A stretch of DNA of 9,516 bases from JBQCHF01 sp051953655 (GCA_051953655.1 JBQCIO010000043.1:1-9516), one strand, 5' to 3'. Shown: positions 1 through 7,074, counted from the stretch's first letter. A program made the numbers and translations. Notes: a model not told the origin generated them from the letters alone.

Positions 1-1
1 G

Positions 2-28
2 CCTCGGTTCCTTCTGTCGGAACCGAGG
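2..28 (-). terminator. Hairpin terminator after the ABC transporter operon
   Basis: Positions 2-11 (CCTCGGTTCC) and 19-28 (GGAACCGAGG) are a perfect 10-bp inverted repeat around a 7-nt loop. It begins 31 bases beyond the permease stop codon on the minus strand, where a Rho-independent terminator would sit. The window edge cuts off the bases that would follow the stem, so a U-tract cannot be judged; many actinobacterial terminators lack one. It could also serve a gene converging from the left, since the stem is symmetric. Confidence 0.7.
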
Positions 29-59
29 TGCCCACGACCCCGTCAGGCGGTCGACCCCG

Positions 60-2609
60 CTACTCGGTGGTGATCGCCCGCAGCACGTCCAGCCGGGCGG
101 CCCGGCGGGCCGGCCAGACCGCGGCCAGCACGCCGACGACGGCGGCGAGCACGAGGAACACCGCCAGCCGGCCGACTGGCACCGAGAGCACCTGGATGCC
201 CTGGCCGGACAGCGCCCGCTGCAGCGCGACGCCGAACACCAGGCCGAGCACGACGCCGAGCAGCGCGCCGTAGACGGCGATGGCCACCGACTCCAGCCGC
301 ACCATCCGGCGCAGCTGCGGGCGGACCATCCCGACCGCCCGCAGCAGGCCGATCTCCCGGGTGCGCTCGATGACCGACAGCGCCAGCGTGTTGACGATGC
401 CGAGCACCGCGATGAGCACGGCCAGGGCCAGCAGCGCGTAGATGACGTAGAGCAGCTGGTTGATGCTGGCGCGCTGGGAGTCCTTGAACTCGGCCTGGTC
501 CTGCAGCTGCACGATCGGGAAGGCGTCGACGACCTTCTGCAGCCCCGAGCGCACCGTGGCCAGGTCGGCGCCCTGGTCCACCCCGACGTAGACGAAGCGG
601 TCCTGCTGCGCGTAGCCCGCCTGGCTGAAGGTGTCCAGCGACACGACGTAGGACTGCAGCGCCGCGGTGGCGTCGTCGTCGTAGATGCCGCCGACGGTCA
701 GGTCCCTGGTGCCGCCGAACGGGAAGGTCACCGGCACCCTGGTGCCGACCGACCAGCCGCGCTCGGTGGCCGTCTTCTCGGCCACGAGCATCCCGTCGCC
801 GGCCAGCCCCTGGGCGCTGCCGCTGCGGAAGCTGACCGAGATGAGGCTGCCCAGCGCGTCGGGCTGGATGGCCGCGATGCCCTGGTTGGTGCCGCCCACC
901 TTGGCCTGGCCGAACCGCTCCTGCGCCACCTGGGCCACCCCCGGCACCTGGCGCGCCTGGGCGGCGACGTCGGGGCTGAAGGGGGTGCCGGCGTTGTTGG
1001 AGATGGAGAAGTCGGCGCCGAACACCTTGTCCACGAGCTGGTCGACCGAGGCGCTGGTGGAGGCCCCGAGCACGCTCATCGACGTCACCAGGGCCAGGCC
1101 GATCATCAGCGCGCTGGCGGTGGCCGCGGTGCGCCGCGGGTTGCGCCGCGCGTTCTCCTCGGCCAGGCGACCGACGGTGCCCCACGGCTTGCGGAACCAC
1201 CCCGCGATGAGCCGCAGCGCCGGACGGCTGAGCACCGGGCTCAGCGCGATGGCGCCGACGATGAGCGCCAGCGCGCCCAGGCCGACCAGGGACGCAGCCG
1301 CGCCTCCGCTCTTGCTCAGCGTGCCGCCCAGCATGGCCAGCACGCCGATCCCGGCCAGCGTGCTGCCGACGATCATCCGGACCCGCAGCGAGTGCTCGGG
1401 CATCGCGACGTCGTCGCGCATGGCGGCCACCGGAGGCACCCTGGCCGCGCGTCGCGCCGGCAGGTAGGCGGCCCCGAGGGTGACCAGGACGCCGACGACG
1501 TAACTCCAGATGATGGCGGAGGCCGGCAGGGCCAGGCTCGAGGTGAGCTCGAGCCCGATCGCGCCGAACAGCGCCTTCAGCCCGGCGGCCAGGGCCACGC
1601 CCAGCGCGAGCCCGACCGTGGCGCCGACCAGCCCCACGACGGAGGCTTCGCCGAGCACGGACCTGGTCACCTGGCCGCGACTGGCTCCGATGGCCCGTAG
1701 GAGAGCCAGCTCGCGGGAGCGCTGGGCGACGATCATCGAGAAGGTGTTGAGGATGATGAACGAGCCGACGAACAGCGCGATGCCGGCGAAGACCAGCAGG
1801 AAGATGTTGATGAACTTCAGGCTGCTCTGCAGCGCCTTGGAGTTCTCGTCCACCTGCTGCGCCTTGGTCTTGACGTCGTAGCCGCTGGGCAGCGCCGCGA
1901 CGACCCGCTGCTTGAGCGTGTCCTGCGAGACGCCGCCGGCGGCCTTCACCGAGACCGAGGAGTAGACCCCGGGCGCCCCGAGCAGCTGCTGGGCGGTTGC
2001 CGGGTCGAAGGCGGTCAGCGACGCGCCGGCCAGTCCTCCGGTCTTGCCGAACTTGAAGATCCCCACGATCTTCTCGTCCTGCGCGCCCTTGGGCGTGAGC
2101 ACCTTCGTGGTGTCGCCGACAGCGAAGCCGCCCTTCTCGGCGGTGGTCTGGTCGATGGCCACCTCGCCCGCGGCCGCCGGCGGCTTCCCGCTGGTGATGG
2201 TGGTCGCCGACAGGCCCGGGGTGCCGCTCCAGCCGATCCCGATGCCGGGGGCGCCGGTGCCGCCGATCGCCTTGCCGTCCTTGTCGACGACGTAGACGCC
2301 CTCGGCCTGGATGTCGCCGTCGGCGGCCGCGACGCCCGGCACGCCCTTGACCGTCTGCAGGACCGAGGCGGGGACGCCGAAGTCGGCGGAGCTGGTGGAG
2401 CTGTTGATCAGGCCCTGGTCGAAGGAGGTCGCCCTGGTCACCGTGACGTCGGCCGAGACGCTCTCGAACAGGTCGTGGAAGGTGCGGCTGAGCGTGGAGG
2501 TGAAGACCAGCGAGCCGGCCACGAACGCCACGCCGAGCACGACGGCCACCGCGGACAGCAGCAGCCGGAGCTTGTGGGCCAGCAGGCCCTTGAGGGTCGC
2601 CCTGAGCAT
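60..2609 (-). CDS. ABC transporter permease with two FtsX domains (MacB/LolC-like superfamily)
   Basis: Inner-membrane permease of 849 residues, the usual size for actinobacterial double-FtsX permeases. The N-terminus has a membrane helix at about 16-37, followed by a large extracytoplasmic MacB_PCD-like domain (about 40-260). A first FtsX block has helices near 267-288, 318-345 and 366-388 and ends in the motif LPARRAARVPP. A linker with helices near 411-459 leads to a second half: helix 496-516, a second extracytoplasmic domain (about 520-710), and helices 716-745, 774-797 and 813-832, ending in WPARRAARLDVLRAI. Both halves carry the family motif before their coupling helices (RSRELALLRAIGAS at 297-310; RTREIGLLRAVGM at 749-761). 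The ATG is 6 bases past the stop of the ATPase gene, with GGAGGT 11 nt upstream, so the two are cotranscribed. Such transporters move lipoproteins, peptides or drugs by a mechanotransmission mechanism, or signal to cell-wall enzymes; the substrate cannot be read from sequence. TAG stop at 60-62. Confidence 0.93.
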   Translation of the reverse strand: MLRATLKGLLAHKLRLLLSAVAVVLGVAFVAGSLVFTSTLSRTFHDLFESVSADVTVTRATSFDQGLINSSTSSADFGVPASVLQTVKGVPGVAAADGDIQAEGVYVVDKDGKAIGGTGAPGIGIGWSGTPGLSATTITSGKPPAAAGEVAIDQTTAEKGGFAVGDTTKVLTPKGAQDEKIVGIFKFGKTGGLAGASLTAFDPATAQQLLGAPGVYSSVSVKAAGGVSQDTLKQRVVAALPSGYDVKTKAQQVDENSKALQSSLKFINIFLLVFAGIALFVGSFIILNTFSMIVAQRSRELALLRAIGASRGQVTRSVLGEASVVGLVGATVGLALGVALAAGLKALFGAIGLELTSSLALPASAIIWSYVVGVLVTLGAAYLPARRAARVPPVAAMRDDVAMPEHSLRVRMIVGSTLAGIGVLAMLGGTLSKSGGAAASLVGLGALALIVGAIALSPVLSRPALRLIAGWFRKPWGTVGRLAEENARRNPRRTAATASALMIGLALVTSMSVLGASTSASVDQLVDKVFGADFSISNNAGTPFSPDVAAQARQVPGVAQVAQERFGQAKVGGTNQGIAAIQPDALGSLISVSFRSGSAQGLAGDGMLVAEKTATERGWSVGTRVPVTFPFGGTRDLTVGGIYDDDATAALQSYVVSLDTFSQAGYAQQDRFVYVGVDQGADLATVRSGLQKVVDAFPIVQLQDQAEFKDSQRASINQLLYVIYALLALAVLIAVLGIVNTLALSVIERTREIGLLRAVGMVRPQLRRMVRLESVAIAVYGALLGVVLGLVFGVALQRALSGQGIQVLSVPVGRLAVFLVLAAVVGVLAAVWPARRAARLDVLRAITTE

Positions 2610-2615
2610 GGGAGG

Positions 2616-3389
<774 letters not shown>

Positions 3390-3394
3390 GAGAT

Positions 3395-3442
3395 CCCCTC
3401 CGAAGGTGTGCCGGCAGGTCGTGCCGGTGCCGTTCGAGCGTA
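3395..3442 (-). promoter_or_regulatory. Candidate promoter and RBS of the ABC transporter operon
   Basis: TACGCT on the minus strand (3442-3437) fits the actinobacterial -10 consensus TANNNT and would give a 5' leader of about 40 nt ending in the strong Shine-Dalgarno GGAGGGG (3401-3395). No convincing -35 hexamer is seen at 16-19 nt spacing, which is consistent with an activator-dependent promoter. Unlike the four GTG-start genes in the window, this gene has a leader with an RBS. Confidence 0.45.
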
Positions 3443-3496
3443 GGCAGCGCGGCGGGCGGCCGGTCTCGGTTTTCGGGGGTGGTTCGGGAGGTCCGT

Positions 3497-3514
3497 CTCC
3501 TCCTTGAGGAGGAG
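3497..3514. promoter_or_regulatory. Palindrome containing SD and anti-SD sequence, possible operator
   Basis: CTCCTCCT-TG-AGGAGGAG is a perfect 8-bp inverted repeat with a 2-base centre. It lies about 55 bp upstream of the candidate -10 of the ABC operon, a usual place for an activator site. The 2-base centre is too short for an RNA hairpin loop unless inner pairs open, so a protein-binding site is the better reading. It also contains both a Shine-Dalgarno core and its complement, possibly by coincidence in a purine-rich tract. Confidence 0.35.
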
Positions 3515-3560
3515 GGGAGGTCCCGGAGGGGACAGGGGCGCGGCCTTCTCGTTCGCTTCC

Positions 3561-3576
3561 ATGCCAGTTCTGGCAT
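3561..3576. promoter_or_regulatory. Palindrome ATGCCAG-TT-CTGGCAT, possible operator
   Basis: This is a perfect 7-bp inverted repeat with a 2-base centre, less GC-rich than its surroundings. It lies about 120 bp upstream of the candidate -10 of the ABC transporter operon and downstream of the two-component genes. Dimeric regulators, including NarL/LuxR-type response regulators, commonly bind sites of this geometry. No direct evidence ties it to the regulator encoded at 3913-4605. Confidence 0.35.
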
Positions 3577-3640
3577 CTCCGTGGGCTGCGGTCGGGTGCG
3601 CCACGGTCAACGGCGCTGGTGACGACGGCGGGAGGTGGGT

Positions 3641-3661
3641 GGCCGGCTGCGGCTGCCGGCC
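3641..3661. repeat. Hairpin, 7-bp GC stem
   Basis: GGCCGGC (3641-3647) and GCCGGCC (3655-3661) pair around a 7-nt loop inside the fold-back element. The stem is all G/C, so in RNA of either strand it would be stable; given the base composition it could also occur by chance. Confidence 0.4.
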
Positions 3662-3679
3662 GCCGGGAGTGCGGTTCAT

Positions 3680-3731
3680 ACGTGAGGGGACCCCTGACCC
3701 GCTGAGAAGCCGGTCAGGGGTCCCCTCACGT
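3680..3731 (-). terminator. 52-nt near-perfect palindrome, likely terminator of the two-component operon
   Basis: Positions 3680-3699 and 3712-3731 are perfectly complementary over 20 bp. Inside, a single C/C mismatch is followed by 3 more pairs (GCT/AGC) and a GAGA tetraloop on the plus strand (TCTC on the minus strand). It begins about 180 bases beyond the regulator stop codon, so it could end that transcript. No U-tract follows on either strand, and the stem is longer than most terminators. GAGA is a GNRA-type stable tetraloop only in plus-strand RNA, which leaves open a function on that strand. Confidence 0.5.
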
Positions 3732-3753
3732 GTTGAGGACCGTCGCGGAAGCG

Positions 3754-3772
3754 CATGGGTGGCACACCCATG
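3754..3772. repeat. Inverted repeat CATGGGTG-GCA-CACCCATG
   Basis: Perfect 8-bp arms around a 3-base spacer, inside the right half of the fold-back element. It falls in the part of the right arm that has no counterpart in the left arm, so it may be an insertion within the element. It could form a small RNA hairpin or be a protein-binding site. Confidence 0.4.
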
Positions 3773-3912
3773 TCTCCAGCGCGGCCGCGCCCGGCAGCGG
3801 TACGCGCCCCGTGCCCGCTGGCGCCGTCACCAGCGCCGTTGACCGTGCGAGAGCGCGCCGGCAGCTGCCAACGGGACGAGCGGGTGGACGACCGCAGCTG
3901 GCGGCGAGCCCC

Positions 3913-4605
3913 TCACCGCCCGCCCGGGACCACCAGCCCGGTCTCGTACGCCAGCACCGCCGCCTGCACGCGGTCGCGCAGGGACAGCTTGGTGAGCAGG
4001 TGGCCCACGTGCGTCTTCACCGTGGTCTCGGAGACCTGCAGCTCCTGGGCGATCTCGGCGTTGGACATGCCGCGGGCGACCAGGCGCAGCACGTCGAGCT
4101 CGCGCTCGGTGAGCTGGGCGAGCAGCTCGGGCGTGGGGGCGTCGTTCTCGCTCGGCAGCCGGCTGGCGAACCGGTCGAGCAGTCGGCGGGTGATGCTGGG
4201 CGCCACCACGGCGTCGCCGGCGGCGATGACGCGGATGGCGCTCACCAGGTCGTCGGCCGGGACGTCCTTGAGCAGGAAGCCGCTGGCGCCGGCGCGCAGC
4301 GCCTGCACCACGTACTCGTCCAGGTCGAAGGTGGTGAGCACCAGCACGCGCGGGGTCGCCGCGGCCACCGGCGCGGAGGTGATCCGCCGGGTGGCCTCCA
4401 CCCCGTCCAGGCGCGGCATCCGCACGTCCATGAGCACGACGTCGGGCAGCAGCGCCCGGGTGAGCTCCACCGCCTGCTCGCCGTCGGCGGCCTCGCCCAC
4501 CACCAGCAGGTCGGGCTCGGACTCGAGGATCATCCGGAAGCCGGTGCGCAGCAGCGGCTGGTCGTCGACGAGCAGCACCCGCACCGGGGCGCCGGCTCCG
4601 CTCAT
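3913..4605 (-). CDS. NarL/LuxR-family response regulator
   Basis: DNA-binding response regulator of 230 residues, standard for the NarL/FixJ class. The receiver domain (about 8-125) has the acidic pair D14/D15, phospho-acceptor D60 in VVLMDVRMP, conserved T91/T92 and K113 in GFLLKD. The LuxR-type helix-turn-helix follows a linker: LTERELDVLRLVARGMSN (from 166), then recognition-helix motif VSETTVKTHV (191-200). The reading frame stays open far upstream, but the start is set by the ATG at 4605, which has GGGAGGTG 5 nt before it and overlaps the kinase stop (ATGA). The partner kinase is therefore the adjacent gene. It probably controls the ABC transporter genes downstream, as in many kinase-regulator-ABC modules; this is inferred from position and from candidate palindromic sites at 3497-3514 and 3561-3576. 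Confidence 0.95.
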   Translation of the reverse strand: MSGAGAPVRVLLVDDQPLLRTGFRMILESEPDLLVVGEAADGEQAVELTRALLPDVVLMDVRMPRLDGVEATRRITSAPVAAATPRVLVLTTFDLDEYVVQALRAGASGFLLKDVPADDLVSAIRVIAAGDAVVAPSITRRLLDRFASRLPSENDAPTPELLAQLTERELDVLRLVARGMSNAEIAQELQVSETTVKTHVGHLLTKLSLRDRVQAAVLAYETGLVVPGGR

Positions 4606-5942
4606 GCCGGCACCTCCCGCTGCTTCCCACCGTCGGCGTCGGCCCGAGCCGGGGGGACCACGTCCCGGGCCGGCGCGGCGGCGGGGACCTCGAGCGGCAC
4701 CGTGGCCAGCACCCGGTAGCCGCCGCCGGGCGTCGGACCGGCCTCCAGCCACCCGCCGTAGAGGGCGACCCGCTCCCGCATGCCGACGACACCGTGGCCG
4801 CTGCGGGCGCCGGGGGCGCGGGTGAGTCCGGCGGCGGCCCCCCGTCCGTCGTCCTGCACGCGGACGGCGACCCGCCCGCGGGCGAAGTCGAGCTCCACCC
4901 GGGCCCGGGCCGGGCCGGCGTGCTTGAGCACGTTGGTCAGCGACTCCTGGACGATCCGGTAGAGCGTCAGCTCGCGGCCGGCGTCCAGACCCTGGCAGCG
5001 CCCGCGGACCGCGAGCTCCACCGGGACGCCCGCCTCGCGCACCTGCTCCACCAGCGAGCACACGTCGCCCAGGGTGGGCGCCGGCGTGCGGACCTCGTCC
5101 CACCCGCTCCCGGCGACGTCGGCAGCCGGCCCCGCGCCCGCCGTCGGCTCCGCGCCCGCCGTCGGCTCCGGGTCGCGCAGCACGCCCACCAGCCGGCGCA
5201 TCTCCGACAGGGCCGCGCGGCCGGTGTGCTCCACGGCCCCCAGCGCCTCCTCGGCCCGCTCCGCGTCGCGGCGCAGGGTGCGCCGGGCCGCGGCGGCCTG
5301 CACCGTCATCACGCTCACGTGGTGGGCGACGACGTCGTGCAGCTCGCGCGCGATCCGCCCGCGCTCCTCGGCCAGCGCGGCCCGCGTCTCGGCCTCCTGC
5401 TCGGCCCGGACCACCTCGGCGCGCGCCTCGAGCTCGGCGACGTAGGCCCGACGCATCCGCAGGCTGCGGCCCAGCGCCCAGCCGGTGAGATAGACCGCCA
5501 GCGCCCCGATCGCGTCGGCGGGGGAGAGGTCGAGCGGGCCGAGCAGCACCACCAGCAGCGTGGTCACCCAGCACGTGACGAGCGCGCAGAGCCCCTGCCA
5601 GCGCACCCGGTGCACCGCCACCGAGTAGAGCAGCACCAGCAGCGGCACCCCGCTCAGACCCTGGTTGTAGCTGGACAGCCCGAGCGCCAGCGCCGGGGGC
5701 ACGCCGAGCGCGAACGCCGCCAGCGGGGCACGGCGCCGCCAGGCGACCGGGAGCGCGGCGGCCGCGACGAGGAGCACGCCCCAGACGTCGGCCTGCCGGG
5801 TCGGGACCGCGAGGTAGGTGGGCCGCAGCCATAGGCCGGGCAGCGACCCGGCGAGCAGGGCCCCGGCCAGCAGCGCGTCCGGCACCCGGCCTCGCGCCAG
5901 CAGCTCACGCGCCCTCGACGGCAGCGTCCCCCATCCGCTCAC
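4602..5942 (-). CDS. Membrane sensor histidine kinase (HisKA_3 / DesK-LiaS-NarX class)
   Basis: Sensor kinase of 446 residues from the GTG at 5942. The N-terminal part (about 20-165) holds several hydrophobic helices (near 22-38, 53-68, 73-90, 98-111, 117-136, 143-160) with no large extracellular domain, so the signal is probably sensed in or at the membrane. A coiled segment (165-200) leads to the HisKA_3 dimerisation domain with phospho-acceptor H202 in RELHDVVAHHV. The HATPase_c domain has the N-box ESLTNVLKHA (N337), DDGRG (364-368) and GHGVVGMRERV (382-392). A Pro/Ala/Gly linker (259-290) carries a duplicated hexapeptide. Its TGA overlaps the regulator ATG by four bases. An in-frame GTG at 5984 directly abuts the nuclease stop and would add 14 Arg-rich residues. 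I prefer 5942 because a -10-like TACGCT lies 8 nt before it and the extension would overlap that promoter. The stimulus is unknown. Confidence 0.9.
   Translation of the reverse strand: MSGWGTLPSRARELLARGRVPDALLAGALLAGSLPGLWLRPTYLAVPTRQADVWGVLLVAAAALPVAWRRRAPLAAFALGVPPALALGLSSYNQGLSGVPLLVLLYSVAVHRVRWQGLCALVTCWVTTLLVVLLGPLDLSPADAIGALAVYLTGWALGRSLRMRRAYVAELEARAEVVRAEQEAETRAALAEERGRIARELHDVVAHHVSVMTVQAAAARRTLRRDAERAEEALGAVEHTGRAALSEMRRLVGVLRDPEPTAGAEPTAGAGPAADVAGSGWDEVRTPAPTLGDVCSLVEQVREAGVPVELAVRGRCQGLDAGRELTLYRIVQESLTNVLKHAGPARARVELDFARGRVAVRVQDDGRGAAAGLTRAPGARSGHGVVGMRERVALYGGWLEAGPTPGGGYRVLATVPLEVPAAAPARDVVPPARADADGGKQREVPA
5133..5168. repeat. Two tandem 18-bp units within the kinase gene
   Basis: CGCGCCCGCCGTCGGCTC is repeated exactly at 5133-5150 and 5151-5168. 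The length is a multiple of three, so it adds six residues (PTAGAE type) to the linker between the dimerisation and ATPase domains without disrupting the frame. It looks like a recent replication-slippage duplication and may vary between strains. Confidence 0.85.
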
Positions 5943-5956
5943 GGGCGCACAGCGTA
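5943..5956 (-). promoter_or_regulatory. Candidate leaderless promoter of the kinase-regulator operon
   Basis: TACGCT (5956-5951, minus strand) matches TANNNT and is followed after 8 nt by GTG 5942. There is no Shine-Dalgarno sequence in between. Transcription would then begin at or beside the start codon. No clear -35 is seen. The hexamer lies just past the end of the upstream nuclease gene, so the operon could also be read through from it. Confidence 0.45.
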
Positions 5957-5984
5957 GGCCGCGCCGCAGCGCCGGCCGGCGCAC

Positions 5985-7004
5985 TCAGAGATCGTCGGCG
6001 TGGGAGCGGGGCGAGGGCAGCTCGTCCTCGGCGTCGGGCTGGGGCGACCTGCCGGCGGCAGCAGCAGCGACAAGGTCGGCCGGCAGCGGCGGGGGCGTGC
6101 CCCCGAAGGCCGGGCACAGGGACTGGTGATCGCACCAGGCGCACAGCCGGCCGGGGCTCGGCCGCCAGTCGCCGGTCTCGGCGGCCCGCGAGATCGCCTT
6201 CCACAGCGCCAGCAGCTTGCGCTCGGTGGCGCGCAGGTCGTCCTCGTCCGGCGCGTAGCGCAGCACCTCGCCGCTGCCGAGGTAGAGCAGCTGCAGCAGT
6301 CGCGGGACCCGGCCGTGCAGCCGCCACAGCACCAGCGCGTAGAAGCGCATCTGGAACAGGGCCTTGGCCTCGAACGCCTCGCGCGGCGCCTTGCCGGTCT
6401 TGTAGTCGACCACCCGCAGCTCGCCGGTGGGCGCGACGTCGAGCCGGTCCACGTAGCCGCGCAGCAGCAGCCCCTCGTCCAGGGTGGTCTCGACGTAGAG
6501 CTCGCGCTCGGCCGGTTCGAGCCGCCGGGGGTCCTCGAGCTCGAAGTAGCGGTCGAGCAGCTGGTGCGCGCCGCTCAGCCAGTCCTGCGTCGGCTCGTCC
6601 CCGCCGTCCTGTGCGGTCCGATCGGGGGAGTCCTCCCCGAGCACCAGCGCGAGCTCGGGGTCCTCGGCCAACAGCCGCTCCCACTCCGGCGCGAGCAGCC
6701 CCTTGGCCTCGTCCGGCGTGCGCCGTGCGGGCGGGAGGTCGAAGAGGCGCTCGAGCACCGCGTGCACCAGCGTGCCGCGCACCGCGGCCGGGCTGGGACG
6801 CTCCGGCAGGCGGTCGACGACCCGGAAGCGGTAGAGCAGGGGACAGGTCATGAAGTCGCCGGCCCGCGAGGGGCTGAGCGAGCCGATGACGGGAGCGGGC
6901 AGGTCGACGACGGTCGCGCTGCCGGCGGCCCCGACGACAGCGCCGTCCAGGGCGCCGTCCAGAGCGCTGCCGCTGTCGGTGCTGCTGCCCACGCTGCTGC
7001 CCAC
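5985..7004 (-). CDS. RecB/Cas4-like PD-(D/E)XK nuclease with probable Fe-S cluster
   Basis: Stand-alone nuclease of 339 residues without a helicase domain. After the conserved opening SLSPSRAGDFMTCP (42-55) come the nuclease residues: H81 in GTLVHAVLE, D186 in GYVDRLD, D200-Y-K202 in VVDYKTGK, and Q218 with Y222 in FQMRFYALVL. Four cysteines (C54, and C288, C291, C297 in LCAWCDHQSLCPAF) are arranged as in the 4Fe-4S clusters of AddB and Cas4. Homologues sit near trmI in actinobacteria and are annotated as RecB-family exonucleases, acting on DNA ends; the exact role is not established. The frame is open further upstream but would run into the divergent protease gene. I choose GTG 7004 because TACCGT lies 7 nt before it; the next candidate is GTG 6992. 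ATG at 6852 would remove the conserved SPSR motif. Residues 1-35 are low-complexity. Confidence 0.88.
   Translation of the reverse strand: MGSSVGSSTDSGSALDGALDGAVVGAAGSATVVDLPAPVIGSLSPSRAGDFMTCPLLYRFRVVDRLPERPSPAAVRGTLVHAVLERLFDLPPARRTPDEAKGLLAPEWERLLAEDPELALVLGEDSPDRTAQDGGDEPTQDWLSGAHQLLDRYFELEDPRRLEPAERELYVETTLDEGLLLRGYVDRLDVAPTGELRVVDYKTGKAPREAFEAKALFQMRFYALVLWRLHGRVPRLLQLLYLGSGEVLRYAPDEDDLRATERKLLALWKAISRAAETGDWRPSPGRLCAWCDHQSLCPAFGGTPPPLPADLVAAAAAGRSPQPDAEDELPSPRSHADDL
6940..7004. repeat. Short 12-bp tandem repeats at the start of the nuclease gene
   Basis: GCTGCTGCCCAC is exactly duplicated at 6981-6992 and 6993-7004, and a second near-exact 12-base pair of units (GCGCCGTCCAG core) lies at 6940-6963. 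They encode GSSV-like and GALD-like repeats. The first duplication copies the GTG start codon itself, giving two in-frame candidate starts four codons apart. Confidence 0.8.
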
Positions 7005-7017
7005 GTCAGGGACGGTA
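7005..7017 (-). promoter_or_regulatory. Candidate leaderless promoter of the nuclease gene
   Basis: On the minus strand TACCGT (7017-7012) fits TANNNT and is followed by 7 nt and the GTG at 7004. No Shine-Dalgarno sequence is present. It is one half of the divergent promoter region 7005-7074, whose other half drives the M50 protease gene. Confidence 0.5.
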
Positions 7018-7061
7018 ACCGAGCGGGCCGACAGTCCCGGGGAACGGCCGGGCGCGGGCCG

Positions 7062-7074
7062 TAGCATCAACGGT
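7062..7074 (+). promoter_or_regulatory. Candidate leaderless promoter of the M50 protease gene
   Basis: TAGCAT (7062-7067) fits TANNNT and precedes GTG 7075 by 7 nt, with no Shine-Dalgarno sequence. GGAACG (7041-7046) lies 15 nt upstream and resembles the GGAAC -35 of ECF sigma factors, but the spacing is short and the match could be chance. Confidence 0.55.

Larger units (their letters stand above)
3602..3847. repeat. 246-bp fold-back element with perfect 23-bp terminal inverted repeats
   Basis: Positions 3602-3624 and 3825-3847 are exact reverse complements over 23 bases (left arm begins CACGGTCAACGG). Between them lie hairpins at 3641-3661, 3680-3731 and 3754-3772. Weaker complementarity continues inward: GCTGCCGG at 3652-3659 matches CCGGCAGC at 3791-3798, at nearly equal distances from the two ends, although GC-richness makes short matches cheap. 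The element has no coding capacity. No target-site duplication is visible in the immediate flanks. It could be a MITE-like non-autonomous element or a large structured 3'UTR of the regulator transcript. The repeat is certain; its nature is not. Confidence 0.75.
3390..3912. other. Gene-free intergenic region rich in inverted repeats
   Basis: These 523 bases separate the response regulator stop from the ATPase start, both on the minus strand. Open frames in the region translate to Pro/Arg/Ala-rich low-complexity sequence and run through the inverted repeats, so I call no gene. The contents are: the candidate transporter promoter (3395-3442), a G-rich stretch (about 3474-3538), two compact palindromes (3497-3514 and 3561-3576), and the fold-back element 3602-3847 with three internal hairpins. 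The 65 bases between 3848 and 3912, next to the regulator stop, show nothing notable. Confidence 0.8.

Noticed and set aside
3474..3538. G-rich tracts resembling a G-quadruplex
   Set aside because: The runs of three or more G are unevenly spaced with long gaps; at this GC content such tracts are common and no clean four-tract motif is seen.
3504..3842. 112-codon plus-strand frame through the fold-back element
   Set aside because: It crosses the long palindromes and has no recognisable domain; it looks like a by-product of GC-rich repeats.
3602..3847. Intact insertion sequence bounded by the inverted repeats
   Set aside because: At 246 bp there is no room for a transposase and no target duplication is visible, so at most it is a non-autonomous element.
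4794..5834. Plus-strand open frame of 346 codons antisense to the kinase
   Set aside because: Low-complexity translation opposite a complete histidine kinase; a GC-driven artefact.
6850..7074. 75-codon N-terminal extension of the M50 protease from ATG 6850
   Set aside because: It lies antisense to the conserved start of the nuclease gene and would overlap the divergent promoters; GTG 7075 with its TAGCAT box is the better start.
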